Of a DNA stretch of 64,000 nt, positions 52,360 through 61,038 are shown one piece after another; position 1 is the stretch's first letter; every line of letters starts with the position of its first letter. The notes under the pieces are model-generated. The model did not search any database, was not told where the DNA came from, and saw only the letters and a program-made list of their open reading frames with translations. The DNA is taken from NCBI GenBank assembly GCA_965213645.1, contig CBDBZX010000010.1, positions 124,001 through 188,000 on the forward strand. The letters are read 5' to 3'. Source of the DNA: CBDBZX01 sp965213645 (lineage in GTDB: Bacteria; Deinococcota; Deinococci; Deinococcales; Trueperaceae). The translations under genes and the position numbers were made by a program.

Positions 52360-53976
52360 ATGTTCTGGTTTGCGCCTTCTAACTTCAAGTGTGTGCGGTG
52401 CGTGGCAGGTGCGCTCGCACTTCTTATCTTTTTGCTATTCAATCTGTTTCACACAGTTGCCGCGCAGGGCGGTTTCAACGCCAACACTTACTATCAGCAG
52501 TGTTTGCGCTTCGAGGCGAGCGGCGACCTAGAAACCGCGCGGCAAAGCTGCGCCAACGCGCTCAATATCCGTCCCGAATATGAAGCGGCGACGCTGACGC
52601 TCGCCCGCATCGAGGTGAATCTCGGCAGGCTCGGCGAGGCGAAGTCGCGCCTTCTAGCGCTGCCCGGAAAAAGCGCGGAGGCTTCGCTGCTGCTCGCTGA
52701 AATCGCGTTGGGGGAGAGCGACTTAAATAAAGCGAGCACCTATCTCCAAACCGCGCAGCAGAGCCCGCTGGCCCAAACCGGTCAGCGCTTAGAAGCGCGG
52801 GGGCGATTCCTCAGCGGTCAACTCGCGGCGGCGCAGCGGCGGCCCGAAGAAGCGCTAGCGCATTTTGAAAGGGCGGTAGAGGCCGCACCTTCGGAGGTGG
52901 CGTATCGCCTCGAGCTAGCCCGCTTGCAGCTCGAGCGGGGCAACGCGGCAGCAGCCGTGCAGACGCTTCGCGCTTCGGACCAAAACGCCGACACGCTCTC
53001 GCTCTTGGCTCAGGCGCAGTGGATCGAGGGCGACTTAGCGCTCGCGGCGCGAAACTTTGAAGCGGCGGTGAGCGCGAGGGGCTTTATGGACAGTGGTAAG
53101 GCGGGGCGCGACCTGCGCAACCTCGTGCTCGTCTACTATGGTCAGGGCGATTTGCAGCGCGGCGAGTTGGCCCTCAGGACTGCTCTGCGGCGCGGCGAGC
53201 TGCGTGAAACGCTCCTAGAACGAAGCCTGGTCTGGTTGGTTGGTTTTGTGCTTCTTTTGGCGCTTCACCTCATGGGCGAGAGCCGCGTCGAGCAGACCTC
53301 GAGCCTAGAACCAACGCAGCACCCGGAGCCCTGGACGGTCGGGCAGATGTACCGCGTGCTCTTCGCCGCCTTGCTTGGAGCGCTCAGCACCGCCCTTCTC
53401 TACGGTTACATCCGCTACCAAAACCTGCTCGCTATGTTGACGCCGCTGCAAAGCGACGAACTGCGCGCCCTCTTTTTGGCGGCGTTAGCCCTCTTTCTGG
53501 CGGGGCTCTCGATTTGGCGCGTCAAAGTCAACGGCTGGCAACCTGTTAAAACGCTGCTCGGCTCTCCCTCTCAAGCTTTTTTAGGCGTGATGCTAGGTGG
53601 CGCTCTCTTAGCGGGTACGCTCGGCTTTCGAGCCTACGCTTCGCAACCACTATGGACGGGGTTTTACGCGCTTAACACCCCTCTTACCCCTGCGCTCATC
53701 GCCGTGCTCACCTTGCCCTTAGCCGAGCTTTTCTTTCGCTCGTTTGCGATTCCTTCGCTCGAGCGTCGCTACACACCCTTTTATGGGGTGGCGATTTCAA
53801 GCACGCTCTACGCGCTCGTTTTGGGTACGCCGCTCCTGCTCCTCTTCATCATCGGCGTCGTTTTAGGGGTCGTCTACTGGCGCACCAAGAGCGGTTTTAC
53901 CCCCTTGCTTGCACAGTTGACCTTCAACCTAGGACTGTTACTGAGCGCAAGTGGACTGTTGGGCTCGCTCTTTTGA
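52360..53976 (+). CDS. TPR-repeat protein fused to a CPBP-type (CAAX protease-like) membrane domain
   Basis: A 538-residue protein. A signal anchor (AGALALLIFLLFNLFHTVA) is followed by about 250 residues of TPR-like repeats (YQQCLRFEASGDLETARQSC, PEYEAATLTLARIEVNLGRL, EALAHFERAVEAAPSEVAYR). From about residue 280 it is a multi-span membrane region whose last part resembles the CPBP intramembrane protease fold (LPLAELFFRSFAIPSLERRY). The motif expected as EExxxR is AELFFR, and both catalytic histidine positions look replaced (ISSTLYAL, AQLTFN), so it is probably inactive as a protease. A sensing or scaffold role is possible but not shown. DivIVA converges with it. Confidence 0.78.
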   Translation: MFWFAPSNFKCVRCVAGALALLIFLLFNLFHTVAAQGGFNANTYYQQCLRFEASGDLETARQSCANALNIRPEYEAATLTLARIEVNLGRLGEAKSRLLALPGKSAEASLLLAEIALGESDLNKASTYLQTAQQSPLAQTGQRLEARGRFLSGQLAAAQRRPEEALAHFERAVEAAPSEVAYRLELARLQLERGNAAAAVQTLRASDQNADTLSLLAQAQWIEGDLALAARNFEAAVSARGFMDSGKAGRDLRNLVLVYYGQGDLQRGELALRTALRRGELRETLLERSLVWLVGFVLLLALHLMGESRVEQTSSLEPTQHPEPWTVGQMYRVLFAALLGALSTALLYGYIRYQNLLAMLTPLQSDELRALFLAALALFLAGLSIWRVKVNGWQPVKTLLGSPSQAFLGVMLGGALLAGTLGFRAYASQPLWTGFYALNTPLTPALIAVLTLPLAELFFRSFAIPSLERRYTPFYGVAISSTLYALVLGTPLLLLFIIGVVLGVVYWRTKSGFTPLLAQLTFNLGLLLSASGLLGSLF

Positions 53977-54016
53977 CGGGTTTGAGAATGCAAACGAATG
54001 TGCTGAAACGTTTTGA

Positions 54017-54535
54017 CTAATCGTTAGGCTCCAGGATAACAGACGCTTTAGAACTTCTCTCGTCCGGTTCCTGCGCTCTCCTCTGCGCTGGCTCCGGCTG
54101 ATTGTCGAGGCTCCGCTCATATGCCCGGAGCATCCCCCGGAACTGCTCGCGAAAGAGCTTGTGCTCGCGCTCAGTTCGGGCGAGTTCGGCCCTGACCTCT
54201 CTGAGTTGCGCTTCGGCGTCTTGCAAGATGGTGCCCCGCTCCGTCTCGGCTTCTCGCACGATAAGCTCAGCCTCTTTTTGCGCCCGCTCTTTCATCTCGT
54301 TACCGATGCGCTCCGCTGAGACGACCGCGCGGCGCAGCTCGAGCTCGCCCACCTGAAGCTCCTCTACCTTCCCTTGTTGCTCGCCGAGTTCGTCGCGCAA
54401 GTTTTGATTGTCGCGCAAGAGGTCTTCAAAGGTATCGGCGACGCGCTCCAAAAACTCGCGCACCTGCTTCTTCTTATAGCCGTTCATCGCGGAATCGAAC
54501 TCTTGATGCTGAATGTCTAGGGGGCTCAACTTCAT
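54017..54535 (-). CDS. DivIVA-family coiled-coil protein
   Basis: A 172-residue DivIVA/GpsB-type protein that senses membrane curvature and organises growth or division. The N-terminal domain is diagnostic: LSPLDIQHQEFDSAMNGYKK followed by VREFLERVADTFEDLL. The rest is a continuous coiled coil (LRDNQNLRDELGEQQGKVEE, RAQKEAELIVREAETERGTI, ELARTEREHKLFREQFRGML). The C-terminal tail is polar and disordered. It could be named divIVA but I leave the symbol out, because paralogues are common in this group. Confidence 0.9.
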   Translation of the reverse strand: MKLSPLDIQHQEFDSAMNGYKKKQVREFLERVADTFEDLLRDNQNLRDELGEQQGKVEELQVGELELRRAVVSAERIGNEMKERAQKEAELIVREAETERGTILQDAEAQLREVRAELARTEREHKLFREQFRGMLRAYERSLDNQPEPAQRRAQEPDERSSKASVILEPND

Positions 54536-54851
54536 GGTGAAAGTATAGCAGGTCTCGAAAAATAGGCTGAGGTGTGAGATTTAGCACTCGACTGCGCTTC
54601 TCATGTATTGAGTACACTGTTAGTTGGGATTCGCGGTACTGCTGGCACCCTGTTCGCGCAGCAAGACGTAGTCCGGTTGTCGAAGGGTCTCGTTTGACTA
54701 CGTCAAAACTCCGTAATTAGCTACGCCAAAACTTCGTAACTCACAATCTCTGGCAAAGGAGTCAGCAAGGGCAGAGATTCTTCGACTCCACGGAGCCTGC
54801 CCTGGTGAGGGTTCCGCTCAGAATGACATCATTCTTTAGTTGACAGGGTAT
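54536..54851. other. Non-coding gap with a dispersed-type repeat
   Basis: About 315 bp with no convincing ORF. The part at about 54772-54845 contains AGAGATTCTTCGACTCC and CTCAGAATGACATCATTCT, words of a repeat type I have seen in intergenic regions of many bacterial genomes. A direct pair ACTACGTCAAAACTCCGTAA / GCTACGCCAAAACTTCGTAA lies at about 54697 and 54720. Neither is annotated further. Confidence 0.4.
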
Positions 54852-55496
54852 TTAATCCCCTTCAAACAGCGCCGAGCCGACGCGCACACAAGTTGACCCC
54901 TCTTCAATCGCCACCTCAAAGTCGCCGCTCATCCCCATCGACAGCTCTTTAAGCCCCAACCTCTCGTTGAGTTCTCTGAGCTTGCGAAAGTAAGGGCGAG
55001 CGTCTTCGGGCTCATCCGAGTAGGGCGCGATGGTCATGAGCCCCGCCACCTCGACGTGCGCTAAACCTTGTGCGTGTTTCACTAACGCTTCGGCACTAGC
55101 GAGTTCCGCGCCCTCTTTGGACGCCTCACCTGCCACGTTGACCTCGACCATGACCTGAAAGGTGTGTGCCTCCTTTGCGCCACGCTTCTCCATCTCGTCG
55201 GCAAGCCGTTTTGAATTGAGCGAGTGGATGGTGTGGAAGGGAAAGCAATACTTGACCTTGTTGCGCTGCAAGTTACCGATGAAGTGCCACTCGACGTTCG
55301 GTAACGCTTCGTACTTGTCCTGCCATTCCTGCACGCGGTTCTCGCCTAAAATCGCGTGTCCGTGCTGGAGCACGGCGTCTTCGATCTCTTTAATACTGTG
55401 ACCCTTCGTGACGGCGACGAGTTTGACCTCATCGGGGTTACGGCCTGCGCGTTCGCAGGCGTAAACGAGCCTCTCCTTCACCCTCTTAAACGACAT
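54852..55496 (-). CDS. YggS-family PLP homeostasis protein
   Basis: A 214-residue PLP-binding protein (PLPBP/YggS), which binds pyridoxal phosphate without known catalysis and influences B6 and amino-acid balance. Markers: VKLVAVTKGHSIKEIEDAVL with the PLP lysine, ILGENRVQEWQDKYEALPN, VEWHFIGNLQRNKVKYCF, TFQVMVEVNVAGEASKEGAE, AGLMTIAPYSDEPEDARPYF, and LSMGMSGDFEVAIEEGST ending VRVGSALFEGD. It starts six bases after the PNP stop, so the two are co-transcribed. Confidence 0.94.
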   Translation of the reverse strand: MSFKRVKERLVYACERAGRNPDEVKLVAVTKGHSIKEIEDAVLQHGHAILGENRVQEWQDKYEALPNVEWHFIGNLQRNKVKYCFPFHTIHSLNSKRLADEMEKRGAKEAHTFQVMVEVNVAGEASKEGAELASAEALVKHAQGLAHVEVAGLMTIAPYSDEPEDARPYFRKLRELNERLGLKELSMGMSGDFEVAIEEGSTCVRVGSALFEGD

Positions 55497-55502
55497 GAAG
55501 AC

Positions 55503-56357
55503 TCACAGGTTCGGCAACATCGCCTTGACAAGCTGCCGAAACTTGGGCCCCGACTTCGCCGCCGTCTCTAAGACCGCGTCGCTGTCGGCGTGCTTAGGGC
55601 CGTCCGGTACGGCCATATCCGTCACTGAGGAGAGCCCTAAAACGCGCATCCCTTCGTGCCGCGCCGCGATGACCTCATGCACCGTGGACATGCCGATGGC
55701 GTCCGCGCCCCACGCGCGGAACATGCGCAGTTCGGCTCGAGTGGCGTAGCTCGGGCCGCTAATGGCTAAGTAGACCCCTTCGCGCAGTTTGATGTCTTCG
55801 GCTCTCGCGGTCTTTCTGGCAAGCTCCAGATATTCGGGGTCATACGCATCAAACATCACGGGAAAGCGCGGTCCCAAGGCGTCGTCGTTGGGTCCGATCA
55901 GCGGATTCGCGCCTGTGAAGTTGATGAAGTCGAGTTGGAGCATCAGCTCGCCCGCCTGCCAGTTCGGGTTGAGGCCGCCGCAGGCGTTGGAAACAAGCAA
56001 GGTTTTTGCGCCCAAAGCGTGCATGACGCGCACTGGAAAGGCGGCGGCCTGAGCGCTGATGCCTTCATAAAAGTGAACGCGCCCGTTCATCGCCACGAGT
56101 TTTTTGCTCCCCAGTTCGCCTAAGATAAGCTCGCCCGCGTGCCCCGGCGCGGTGCTCGCCGCAAAGCCTGGAATATCACTGTAAGAGAGCGTCGCTTCGG
56201 CCTCGATGTCGTCGGCTAAGGGGCCTAAGCCCGAGCCCAGCGTGATGGCGACATCGGGGGAGAGGTCTGAGACCTCTCGGATGGCTGCTACTGCCTCAGC
56301 GACTTTATCGCTCAATTTGTCCTTACTCGCTCTGTTTTCACTCAGGAGGTCGGTCAT
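55503..56357 (-). CDS. Purine-nucleoside phosphorylase
   Basis: A 284-residue PNP of the trimeric class, cleaving purine nucleosides with phosphate for salvage. Motifs: VAITLGSGLGPLADDIEAE, YSDIPGFAASTAPGHAGELI, VAMNGRVHFYEGISAQAAAF, LLVSNACGGLNPNWQAGELM, LISGPSYATRAELRMFRA-type block (AISGPSYATRAELRMFRAWG) and AIGMSTVHEVIAARHEGMRV, all typical. I use ATG 56357, because a TATGAT box lies six bases before it on the minus strand, giving a leaderless message; ATG 56384 is the alternative. The next gene down is yggS. Confidence 0.94.
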   Translation of the reverse strand: MTDLLSENRASKDKLSDKVAEAVAAIREVSDLSPDVAITLGSGLGPLADDIEAEATLSYSDIPGFAASTAPGHAGELILGELGSKKLVAMNGRVHFYEGISAQAAAFPVRVMHALGAKTLLVSNACGGLNPNWQAGELMLQLDFINFTGANPLIGPNDDALGPRFPVMFDAYDPEYLELARKTARAEDIKLREGVYLAISGPSYATRAELRMFRAWGADAIGMSTVHEVIAARHEGMRVLGLSSVTDMAVPDGPKHADSDAVLETAAKSGPKFRQLVKAMLPNL

Positions 56358-56363
56358 GGCAGC

Positions 56364-56369
56364 ATCATA
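56364..56369 (-). promoter_or_regulatory. Candidate leaderless -10 box for PNP
   Basis: TATGAT on the minus strand lies six bases before the ATG at 56357. It would be the promoter of the PNP-yggS unit. Confidence 0.5.
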
Positions 56370-56556
56370 ACAACCGTGCAGCATATGAAACTGTGAGAGG
56401 TTGAGAGGAGTCGGAACGGTAGATGGTGATTTCCATAGACTTTGAACGCTGCTTAGCTACGCTAAAGAGGTTGCCAAAGATGGGCTCGAGTTTTCAGCAT
56501 AGACATCCGACTTGATAGAGCAGCGGTGGCAGATTCAAAGTTGAGTAGTGTAGATT

Positions 56557-56778
56557 TTGGGGCTCGAGCCAAACCAAATCGTTCGTTCCCGCTCTCGAGG
56601 GCAAACCAAGAGGTTAGAACGAGGCTTACAAAACCCTTACACCCAAGCGTCAGAATCTCGTCAGAGACGGCGTTGTAAACTCTCTTTAGGTAAGCACGAG
56701 CAACCCTCTAACCCTTCTACTCGCGTGCTTGCCGCTCCTCTCCCTCCGCCCCGTTGCCCAAGCGGGGCATTTTCTATT
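56557..56778 (+). ncRNA. Candidate structured RNA ending in an intrinsic terminator
   Basis: The gap between PNP and bamA (56385-56983) has no convincing gene on the plus strand, yet it carries a clear rightward terminator. Just before it GGTAAGCACGAG (56678-56690 region) can pair with CTCGCGTGCTTGCC (about 56719-56732). This suggests an RNA transcribed rightward, but I recognise no known family, and a 92-codon ORF in the same region (56557-56835) looks spurious. Confidence 0.3.
56748..56778 (+). terminator. Intrinsic terminator in the PNP-bamA gap
   Basis: GCCCCG (56748-56753) pairs with CGGGGC (56763-56768), then ATTTTCTATT follows. It implies a transcript arriving from the left on the plus strand, where no gene is annotated. 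Confidence 0.6.
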
Positions 56779-56856
56779 GTTATCGGTTTACGAATGAACA
56801 GCCCATTTGGTGATTCTACGTATCGAGACGGATAGTCACAGGTATTGTCCATGAAC

Positions 56857-56916
56857 GTGCGTGCTAAATGCACCTTGCTATCTACATGAGAGCGTTTATG
56901 ACCAGATAATACCTGC
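56857..56916 (-). repeat. Partial copy of the 43.5-kb repeat
   Basis: GCAGGTATTATCTGGTCA (minus strand, 56899-56916) is identical to 43511-43528. TTTAGCACGCAC (minus strand, 56857-56868) is identical to a stretch at about 43556-43567. The sequence between differs, so this is a diverged or partial copy. Confidence 0.5.
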
Positions 56917-56983
56917 TGTATGAAGCCCTCTTAATGCTGCGCCCTAACCCCTTCTCACCCCCTACAAGGTTAGACTGTTCGCC

Positions 56984-59866
56984 ATGTACGCTACGATTCA
57001 TATACGTCTTTTTATCTGTTTATGTTTATGCCTCACCTTTTACGCCGCCGCGCAAGGCGAGCAAGCGCAACAAACCCAAGGTGCGCAAGCTGTGAGCGGT
57101 GACCTCGCGGAGATTCGCTTCGAGGGCATCAGCAACCCAACGACGCAAAGTTTGGTGCGCGTGCGCCTCGTGGCTCGACCCGGTACGCCCGTAGAGCGCA
57201 TCAACTTAGAGGCCGAGCGCAACCGTATCTTAGGACTCGGCACGTTCTCTCAGGTGCGCGTGTCTTTAGAACCTGGCGAGAACGGGCCGGTCCTGGTTGT
57301 GAGTGTGGAGGAGAACCCGCCGATCGCAGAGGTAGAGATTGAGGGCTCGAGCCTCCCCGTGGACCGCCTCAAAGAATTCTTAGCCGAGAGCCTCATCGAA
57401 GCCGAGACGACCTACAACACGTTTCGGGCGCGTGAAGGTATCGAAATCTTGCAAGCGATCTACAACCAGAACGGCTTCCCCGGTACGGTGCCCGTGACTT
57501 TAGACATCGTGCCAGTAGACCCGAATGAAGCGCCAAGTTTACTGGGTGAGGACAACGAGGAGCAAGATACTGAACAAGACGCCTCAGAAGAGGACGCAGA
57601 GGATACGGAGGCAAACGAAACGGAGGCAGACGAAGACGCTCCATCCGCCACCGACGAAGAGATTGCCGAAGCCGAGGCGGTGCGCCTCGTTTATACGATT
57701 AACGAGTCTCCGCCACTAGATGAGGTCACCTTTTCGGGCGCGACGGTGCTCACCGAAGAACGGCTGCGCGAGCTGTTTCGACCTCTCACCCGCGCTGAAG
57801 ACTTTGACCCTCGAGCCTACAACGCGGCGGTGCAAGCTGTCGCGGACGCCTACGAAGAGCAGGGGTATAGAGGCAGCGGCGTCAATCCGCGAACGACGGT
57901 CTTGGAAAATGGCACGCTAGACGTTGAGGTGCAAGAACTCAGCATCCTGAGCTTCGACACTACCGCAGTCGGCATCGACGCTTCAGCGCTGAGCCTAGAG
58001 CGCGGCGATTTGTACAACTACGACGCGCTGCTAGACGATATTCAGCGCTTAGCGGCGGAGCGTTCGCAAGATATTCGTATCGAGCCGACCGTCACCGAGA
58101 ACGGTGGAGTGCGCGTGACGTTCGAGTCCGGGCCGCCCGAGTCCGCCGGACCGATTGACTCTATCGATATCGAAGGCAACACCGTCTTCACCGACGAACG
58201 GCTCCTCGAGGCGTTGCGGCTCAACGTTGGCGATACCTTTACCTCAGCGGCGGCGGAAGACGACTTTCGGCGGCTCCTAGACCTCTACACCAATGAAGGC
58301 TACCTGCTCGTGACGCCGCCCGAGCTGACCTATCCAGACGGGACGAACGTCTTTAACTATGTTGACGGCGCGTACGTGCAGCGTCTCCGTGAGGTCAAAA
58401 TTACGGGTTACGAGGTGAACTTGCAAGAGGAAAACCCGCGCACGGACGACGACGTGATCACCCGCTACCTGCCTGAGGTGGGCACGGTCTACAACCAGCG
58501 CGAGGTGGAGCGGGGTATCTTGGAAATCAACCGCCTCAATATCGTGCAGCTCACGCAGGTTGGCGGGCGCATCAGCCACGCGCTCGTGCCAGCCAGTAAT
58601 CCTGATGAGGTTATCGTGCGCTTTATCGCCACTGAGCAGCCCGCCCGCACGATTCGTCCGTCCGCTGAACTCGCGACTGAAGGCGGCGTGAGCTTCGGCG
58701 CAGAGGTCAGCTACATCGACGCCAACCTCTTCGGCGAAGCGCACAGGCTGAGCACCTCTCTCGGGGCGCAGACCTCGGACATCGGCTTTCAGCTTAACGG
58801 CAACATCTCTTACGACATCCCTTGGCTCTACATCGACTTCTTGGACTTCAAGGAGGTTCCCACGGAGCTTAATATCGACCTCTTCAGCGACGTGCAGAAC
58901 AACCAGCCGCTCACCGAAGACGGCGAGCGCAAGGTCTGCGTAGATGACTTTACGCAAGACTGTGGGGACGAAGAAAAGGTCTTTATCGGCGAGTACAGCC
59001 AGCGCGATACGGGTTTGCGCTTCGGTATCGGGCGGCCCGTACTGGAAAACACCAGCGTGCGCTTGACGGGGCGGTTTACCTCAACGCGCTACACCTTAGA
59101 GCCCTCTAGCGAGCCCTGCGAGTTTGACGAGGACGGCAACGTGGTGGATAACACCTGCTCGCTCAACCGCGACGAGGACGATCCAGGCACCGAAGCAAAC
59201 CGGGAGTTTACAGACGATGCCAAGCCGCAGAACGGGTTCTCGAGCTTCGTCGGCGTGAGCAGCGCCTACGACACCCGCGACAACCCCGAGTTCCCACGTT
59301 CGGGCTACCGCTTTACCGCTAGCACGGGCCTGGGTTTCGGCAACGACTTTCAGCAGGACGGCCAGCAGCGCAGCTACACCTATCAACCCGTCGAGTTCGG
59401 CGCGAGAACCTATGTGGCTCTGAGCAACCCCAGCCACGTCTTCGCCTTTAGGCTCAACGCGGGCCATCAGTTCGGCTTTGGGGGTGACTACCCCGAAAGC
59501 CGCTACTTCATCGTTGGAGATACGAACAACGAGGCGACTCAGCTAAGGGGTTACACTCGCGAAGACATTGACCCGTCACGCACCTACGCCGTGGGCACAG
59601 CGGAGTACCGCTACGACTTCGGACTAGCCACGCCCGTGACACAAACCATCGTGGGTATTGCCTTTACCGACGTGGGCTACGCCTCAGACCTCGGCGGTAA
59701 CGACGACAACTTCGCCGAGCCGCTTCTCTTTAGCGCGGGGGTCGGCTTGCAACTCAACATCGGCTTCGGCGGCGCACTCGCGCTGCCCCCGCTCCGCTTC
59801 GACTACGGCTTTAGCCCCGCTAATCCGACGGGAACATTTGGGTTCCGCTTAGGGTTCAACTTCTAG
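56984..59866 (+). CDS. bamA: Outer-membrane assembly protein BamA (Omp85)
   Basis: A 960-residue Omp85 protein, the core of the machine that inserts beta-barrels into the outer membrane. A signal peptide (FICLCLCLTFYAAAQG) is followed by POTRA domains, seen as repeats such as LAEIRFEGISNPTTQSLVRV, NPPIAEVEIEGSSLPVDRLK, PLDEVTFSGATVLTEERLRE and IDSIDIEGNTVFTDERLLEA. An acidic low-complexity insert of about 60 residues (residues about 185-240) splits one POTRA. The C-terminal barrel ends LPPLRFDYGFSPANPTGTFG and FRLGFNF, with a final aromatic residue. A TAGACT box lies seven bases before the ATG. A strong terminator follows. Confidence 0.95.
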   Translation: MYATIHIRLFICLCLCLTFYAAAQGEQAQQTQGAQAVSGDLAEIRFEGISNPTTQSLVRVRLVARPGTPVERINLEAERNRILGLGTFSQVRVSLEPGENGPVLVVSVEENPPIAEVEIEGSSLPVDRLKEFLAESLIEAETTYNTFRAREGIEILQAIYNQNGFPGTVPVTLDIVPVDPNEAPSLLGEDNEEQDTEQDASEEDAEDTEANETEADEDAPSATDEEIAEAEAVRLVYTINESPPLDEVTFSGATVLTEERLRELFRPLTRAEDFDPRAYNAAVQAVADAYEEQGYRGSGVNPRTTVLENGTLDVEVQELSILSFDTTAVGIDASALSLERGDLYNYDALLDDIQRLAAERSQDIRIEPTVTENGGVRVTFESGPPESAGPIDSIDIEGNTVFTDERLLEALRLNVGDTFTSAAAEDDFRRLLDLYTNEGYLLVTPPELTYPDGTNVFNYVDGAYVQRLREVKITGYEVNLQEENPRTDDDVITRYLPEVGTVYNQREVERGILEINRLNIVQLTQVGGRISHALVPASNPDEVIVRFIATEQPARTIRPSAELATEGGVSFGAEVSYIDANLFGEAHRLSTSLGAQTSDIGFQLNGNISYDIPWLYIDFLDFKEVPTELNIDLFSDVQNNQPLTEDGERKVCVDDFTQDCGDEEKVFIGEYSQRDTGLRFGIGRPVLENTSVRLTGRFTSTRYTLEPSSEPCEFDEDGNVVDNTCSLNRDEDDPGTEANREFTDDAKPQNGFSSFVGVSSAYDTRDNPEFPRSGYRFTASTGLGFGNDFQQDGQQRSYTYQPVEFGARTYVALSNPSHVFAFRLNAGHQFGFGGDYPESRYFIVGDTNNEATQLRGYTREDIDPSRTYAVGTAEYRYDFGLATPVTQTIVGIAFTDVGYASDLGGNDDNFAEPLLFSAGVGLQLNIGFGGALALPPLRFDYGFSPANPTGTFGFRLGFNF

Positions 59867-59883
59867 TCCGGTCTCAAATGGAA

Positions 59884-59916
59884 AGCGCCCCGGTTGCAGC
59901 AACCGGGGCGCTTTTT
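59884..59916 (+). terminator. Intrinsic terminator after bamA
   Basis: AGCGCCCCGGTT (59884-59895) pairs perfectly with AACCGGGGCGCT (59901-59912), followed by TTTTT. It is a strong terminator 18 bases after the bamA stop. Confidence 0.9.
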
Positions 59917-59925
59917 ATGGATTAA

Positions 59926-60027
59926 TAGTAGTTCCACGGCTCGTTGCCACACTACTGATTGCGTCTATTTCTATTCGCGTCCGCTCACACGAGAAGCTGC
60001 TGTAGCAGCTTCTCGTGGAAACGCTAT
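59926..60027 (-). repeat. 102-bp palindromic repeat element, copy 3
   Basis: Minus-strand copy of the family at 36924 and 44581. Its hairpin stem reads CCACGAG..CTCGTGTG where the others read CCACTTG..CAAGTGTG, a set of compensating changes that keep the stem paired. Its ends are ATAGCGTTTCCACG and CGTGGAACTACTA. Confidence 0.75.
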
Positions 60028-60046
60028 AATTTTGAACGTTTAAGCT

Positions 60047-60676
60047 TTACTCGCCTGCGACTGAACGCAGCAGACCGACGTCCACCAGAGCGATTTTGCC
60101 GTAGCCTGCGTTGATGGCTCCTTGCCTCGAGAGTTCGCCCACCACTTTCGTGACCGTCTCGCGCACCGAGCCCACCGCCGCCGCTAAGTCGTCGTGCGTG
60201 ATGTGCACAATCGGCTCGCCGTGTCCACCGCGACTCGCCAAGGCGCTGTCTTGCAAATCGAGCAGTTCAGCGGCGATGCGCGCCTTGAGGCGTTTGCCGG
60301 AGAGCCTATAGAGTGAGCGGTAGAGTCGCTCTATCGCTTCGACTAGATGGGTCGTAAGGTGCAAGTTCTCCTCGGGGTTGAGGGTCATCGGGCTCATCGC
60401 TTCGACGCTCGTCGGCGTGACGGCCTCAGCGAAGTAGCGCCTCGGCAAGCCGCACACGGCCTCCTCGCCGAAGTAGCCACCTGGTTTAACGTAGCGCAAC
60501 GTAAGACCGTTGCCCTCGTCGTCCACGGTATGAATGCGTACTAAACCGTCGTAAACGCGGTAAACGCTGCCAGAATCGCCGGGGAAGAGGATGACCTCAC
60601 CGGGGCCGTACGCCAGCGTGTCGGTATAATCGCTAGTTTGCTCCTTAGGTGCTGCGCTAGACGTTGTGCTGCTCAT
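60047..60676 (-). CDS. Crp/Fnr family transcriptional regulator, second paralogue
   Basis: A 209-residue regulator with a cyclic-nucleotide-binding-type fold (GEVILFPGDSGSVYRVYDG, LRYVKPGGYFGEEAVCGLPR) and a Crp-type winged helix (ITHDDLAAAVGSVRETVTKV, VGELSRQGAINAGYGKIALV). The N-terminal 25 residues are serine- and threonine-rich. The pocket is atypical (EEAVCGLPRRYFAE) for cAMP, so it may respond to another signal or act constitutively, as the Thermus relatives SdrP-type do. It is distinct from the regulator at 13550-14245. Confidence 0.92.
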   Translation of the reverse strand: MSSTTSSAAPKEQTSDYTDTLAYGPGEVILFPGDSGSVYRVYDGLVRIHTVDDEGNGLTLRYVKPGGYFGEEAVCGLPRRYFAEAVTPTSVEAMSPMTLNPEENLHLTTHLVEAIERLYRSLYRLSGKRLKARIAAELLDLQDSALASRGGHGEPIVHITHDDLAAAVGSVRETVTKVVGELSRQGAINAGYGKIALVDVGLLRSVAGE

Positions 60677-60854
60677 GCGGCCCTCCCCTCGAGTCCGTTC
60701 ATTACTATCACTCTCTAAACTATACGTTTTGCCCTCCCTATGAATGAAAGTTCACGTTACTAAAATCACTTGCTTAGGTGTAATATTTCTCATACCCGCC
60801 TTCAGAAAGGCTTAATCGTCCTTTTGAGAAGGTTTGTAAGCACTTTCATCAGCA
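60677..60854. other. Intergenic, no gene seen
   Basis: The upstream side of the Crp/Fnr gene, AT-rich, with its leftward promoter expected. No other feature is seen up to the ABC-F remnant. Confidence 0.3.
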
Positions 60855-60968
60855 ACTGACACAGCACAAGGGCGGCGCACCGAGTTTGAGCAAAAACAAA
60901 AAGAGGTCGCCACTGAGTTAGCAGCGACCTACAACCGTAACGACGAGTTGGAATCTAAGCTCGCTTAA
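60855..60968 (+). pseudogene. C-terminal remnant of an ABC-F-type ATPase
   Basis: An open segment ending at TAA 60966-60968 reads TEFEQKQKEVATELAATY and NRNDELESKLA. The form 'acidic helix, then Y-x-R-x-(D/E)ELE-x-KLA, stop' is the usual end of ABC-F (Uup/EttA) ATPases. No start codon, P-loop or remaining gene is present before it, so this looks like a leftover tail after deletion. It is short, so the call is tentative. Confidence 0.4.
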
Positions 60969-61038
60969 AAAGGGTAGACGGTATAAGCTCGAGGTCGAAG
61001 CCTACGATTAGCTTAAAGTATTGTGCCTAACTTGTTCG

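Noticed and set aside
56557..56835. 92-codon plus-strand ORF
   Set aside because: It crosses a terminator hairpin, is rich in R, P and S as expected of shadow frames, and has no ribosome-binding site.
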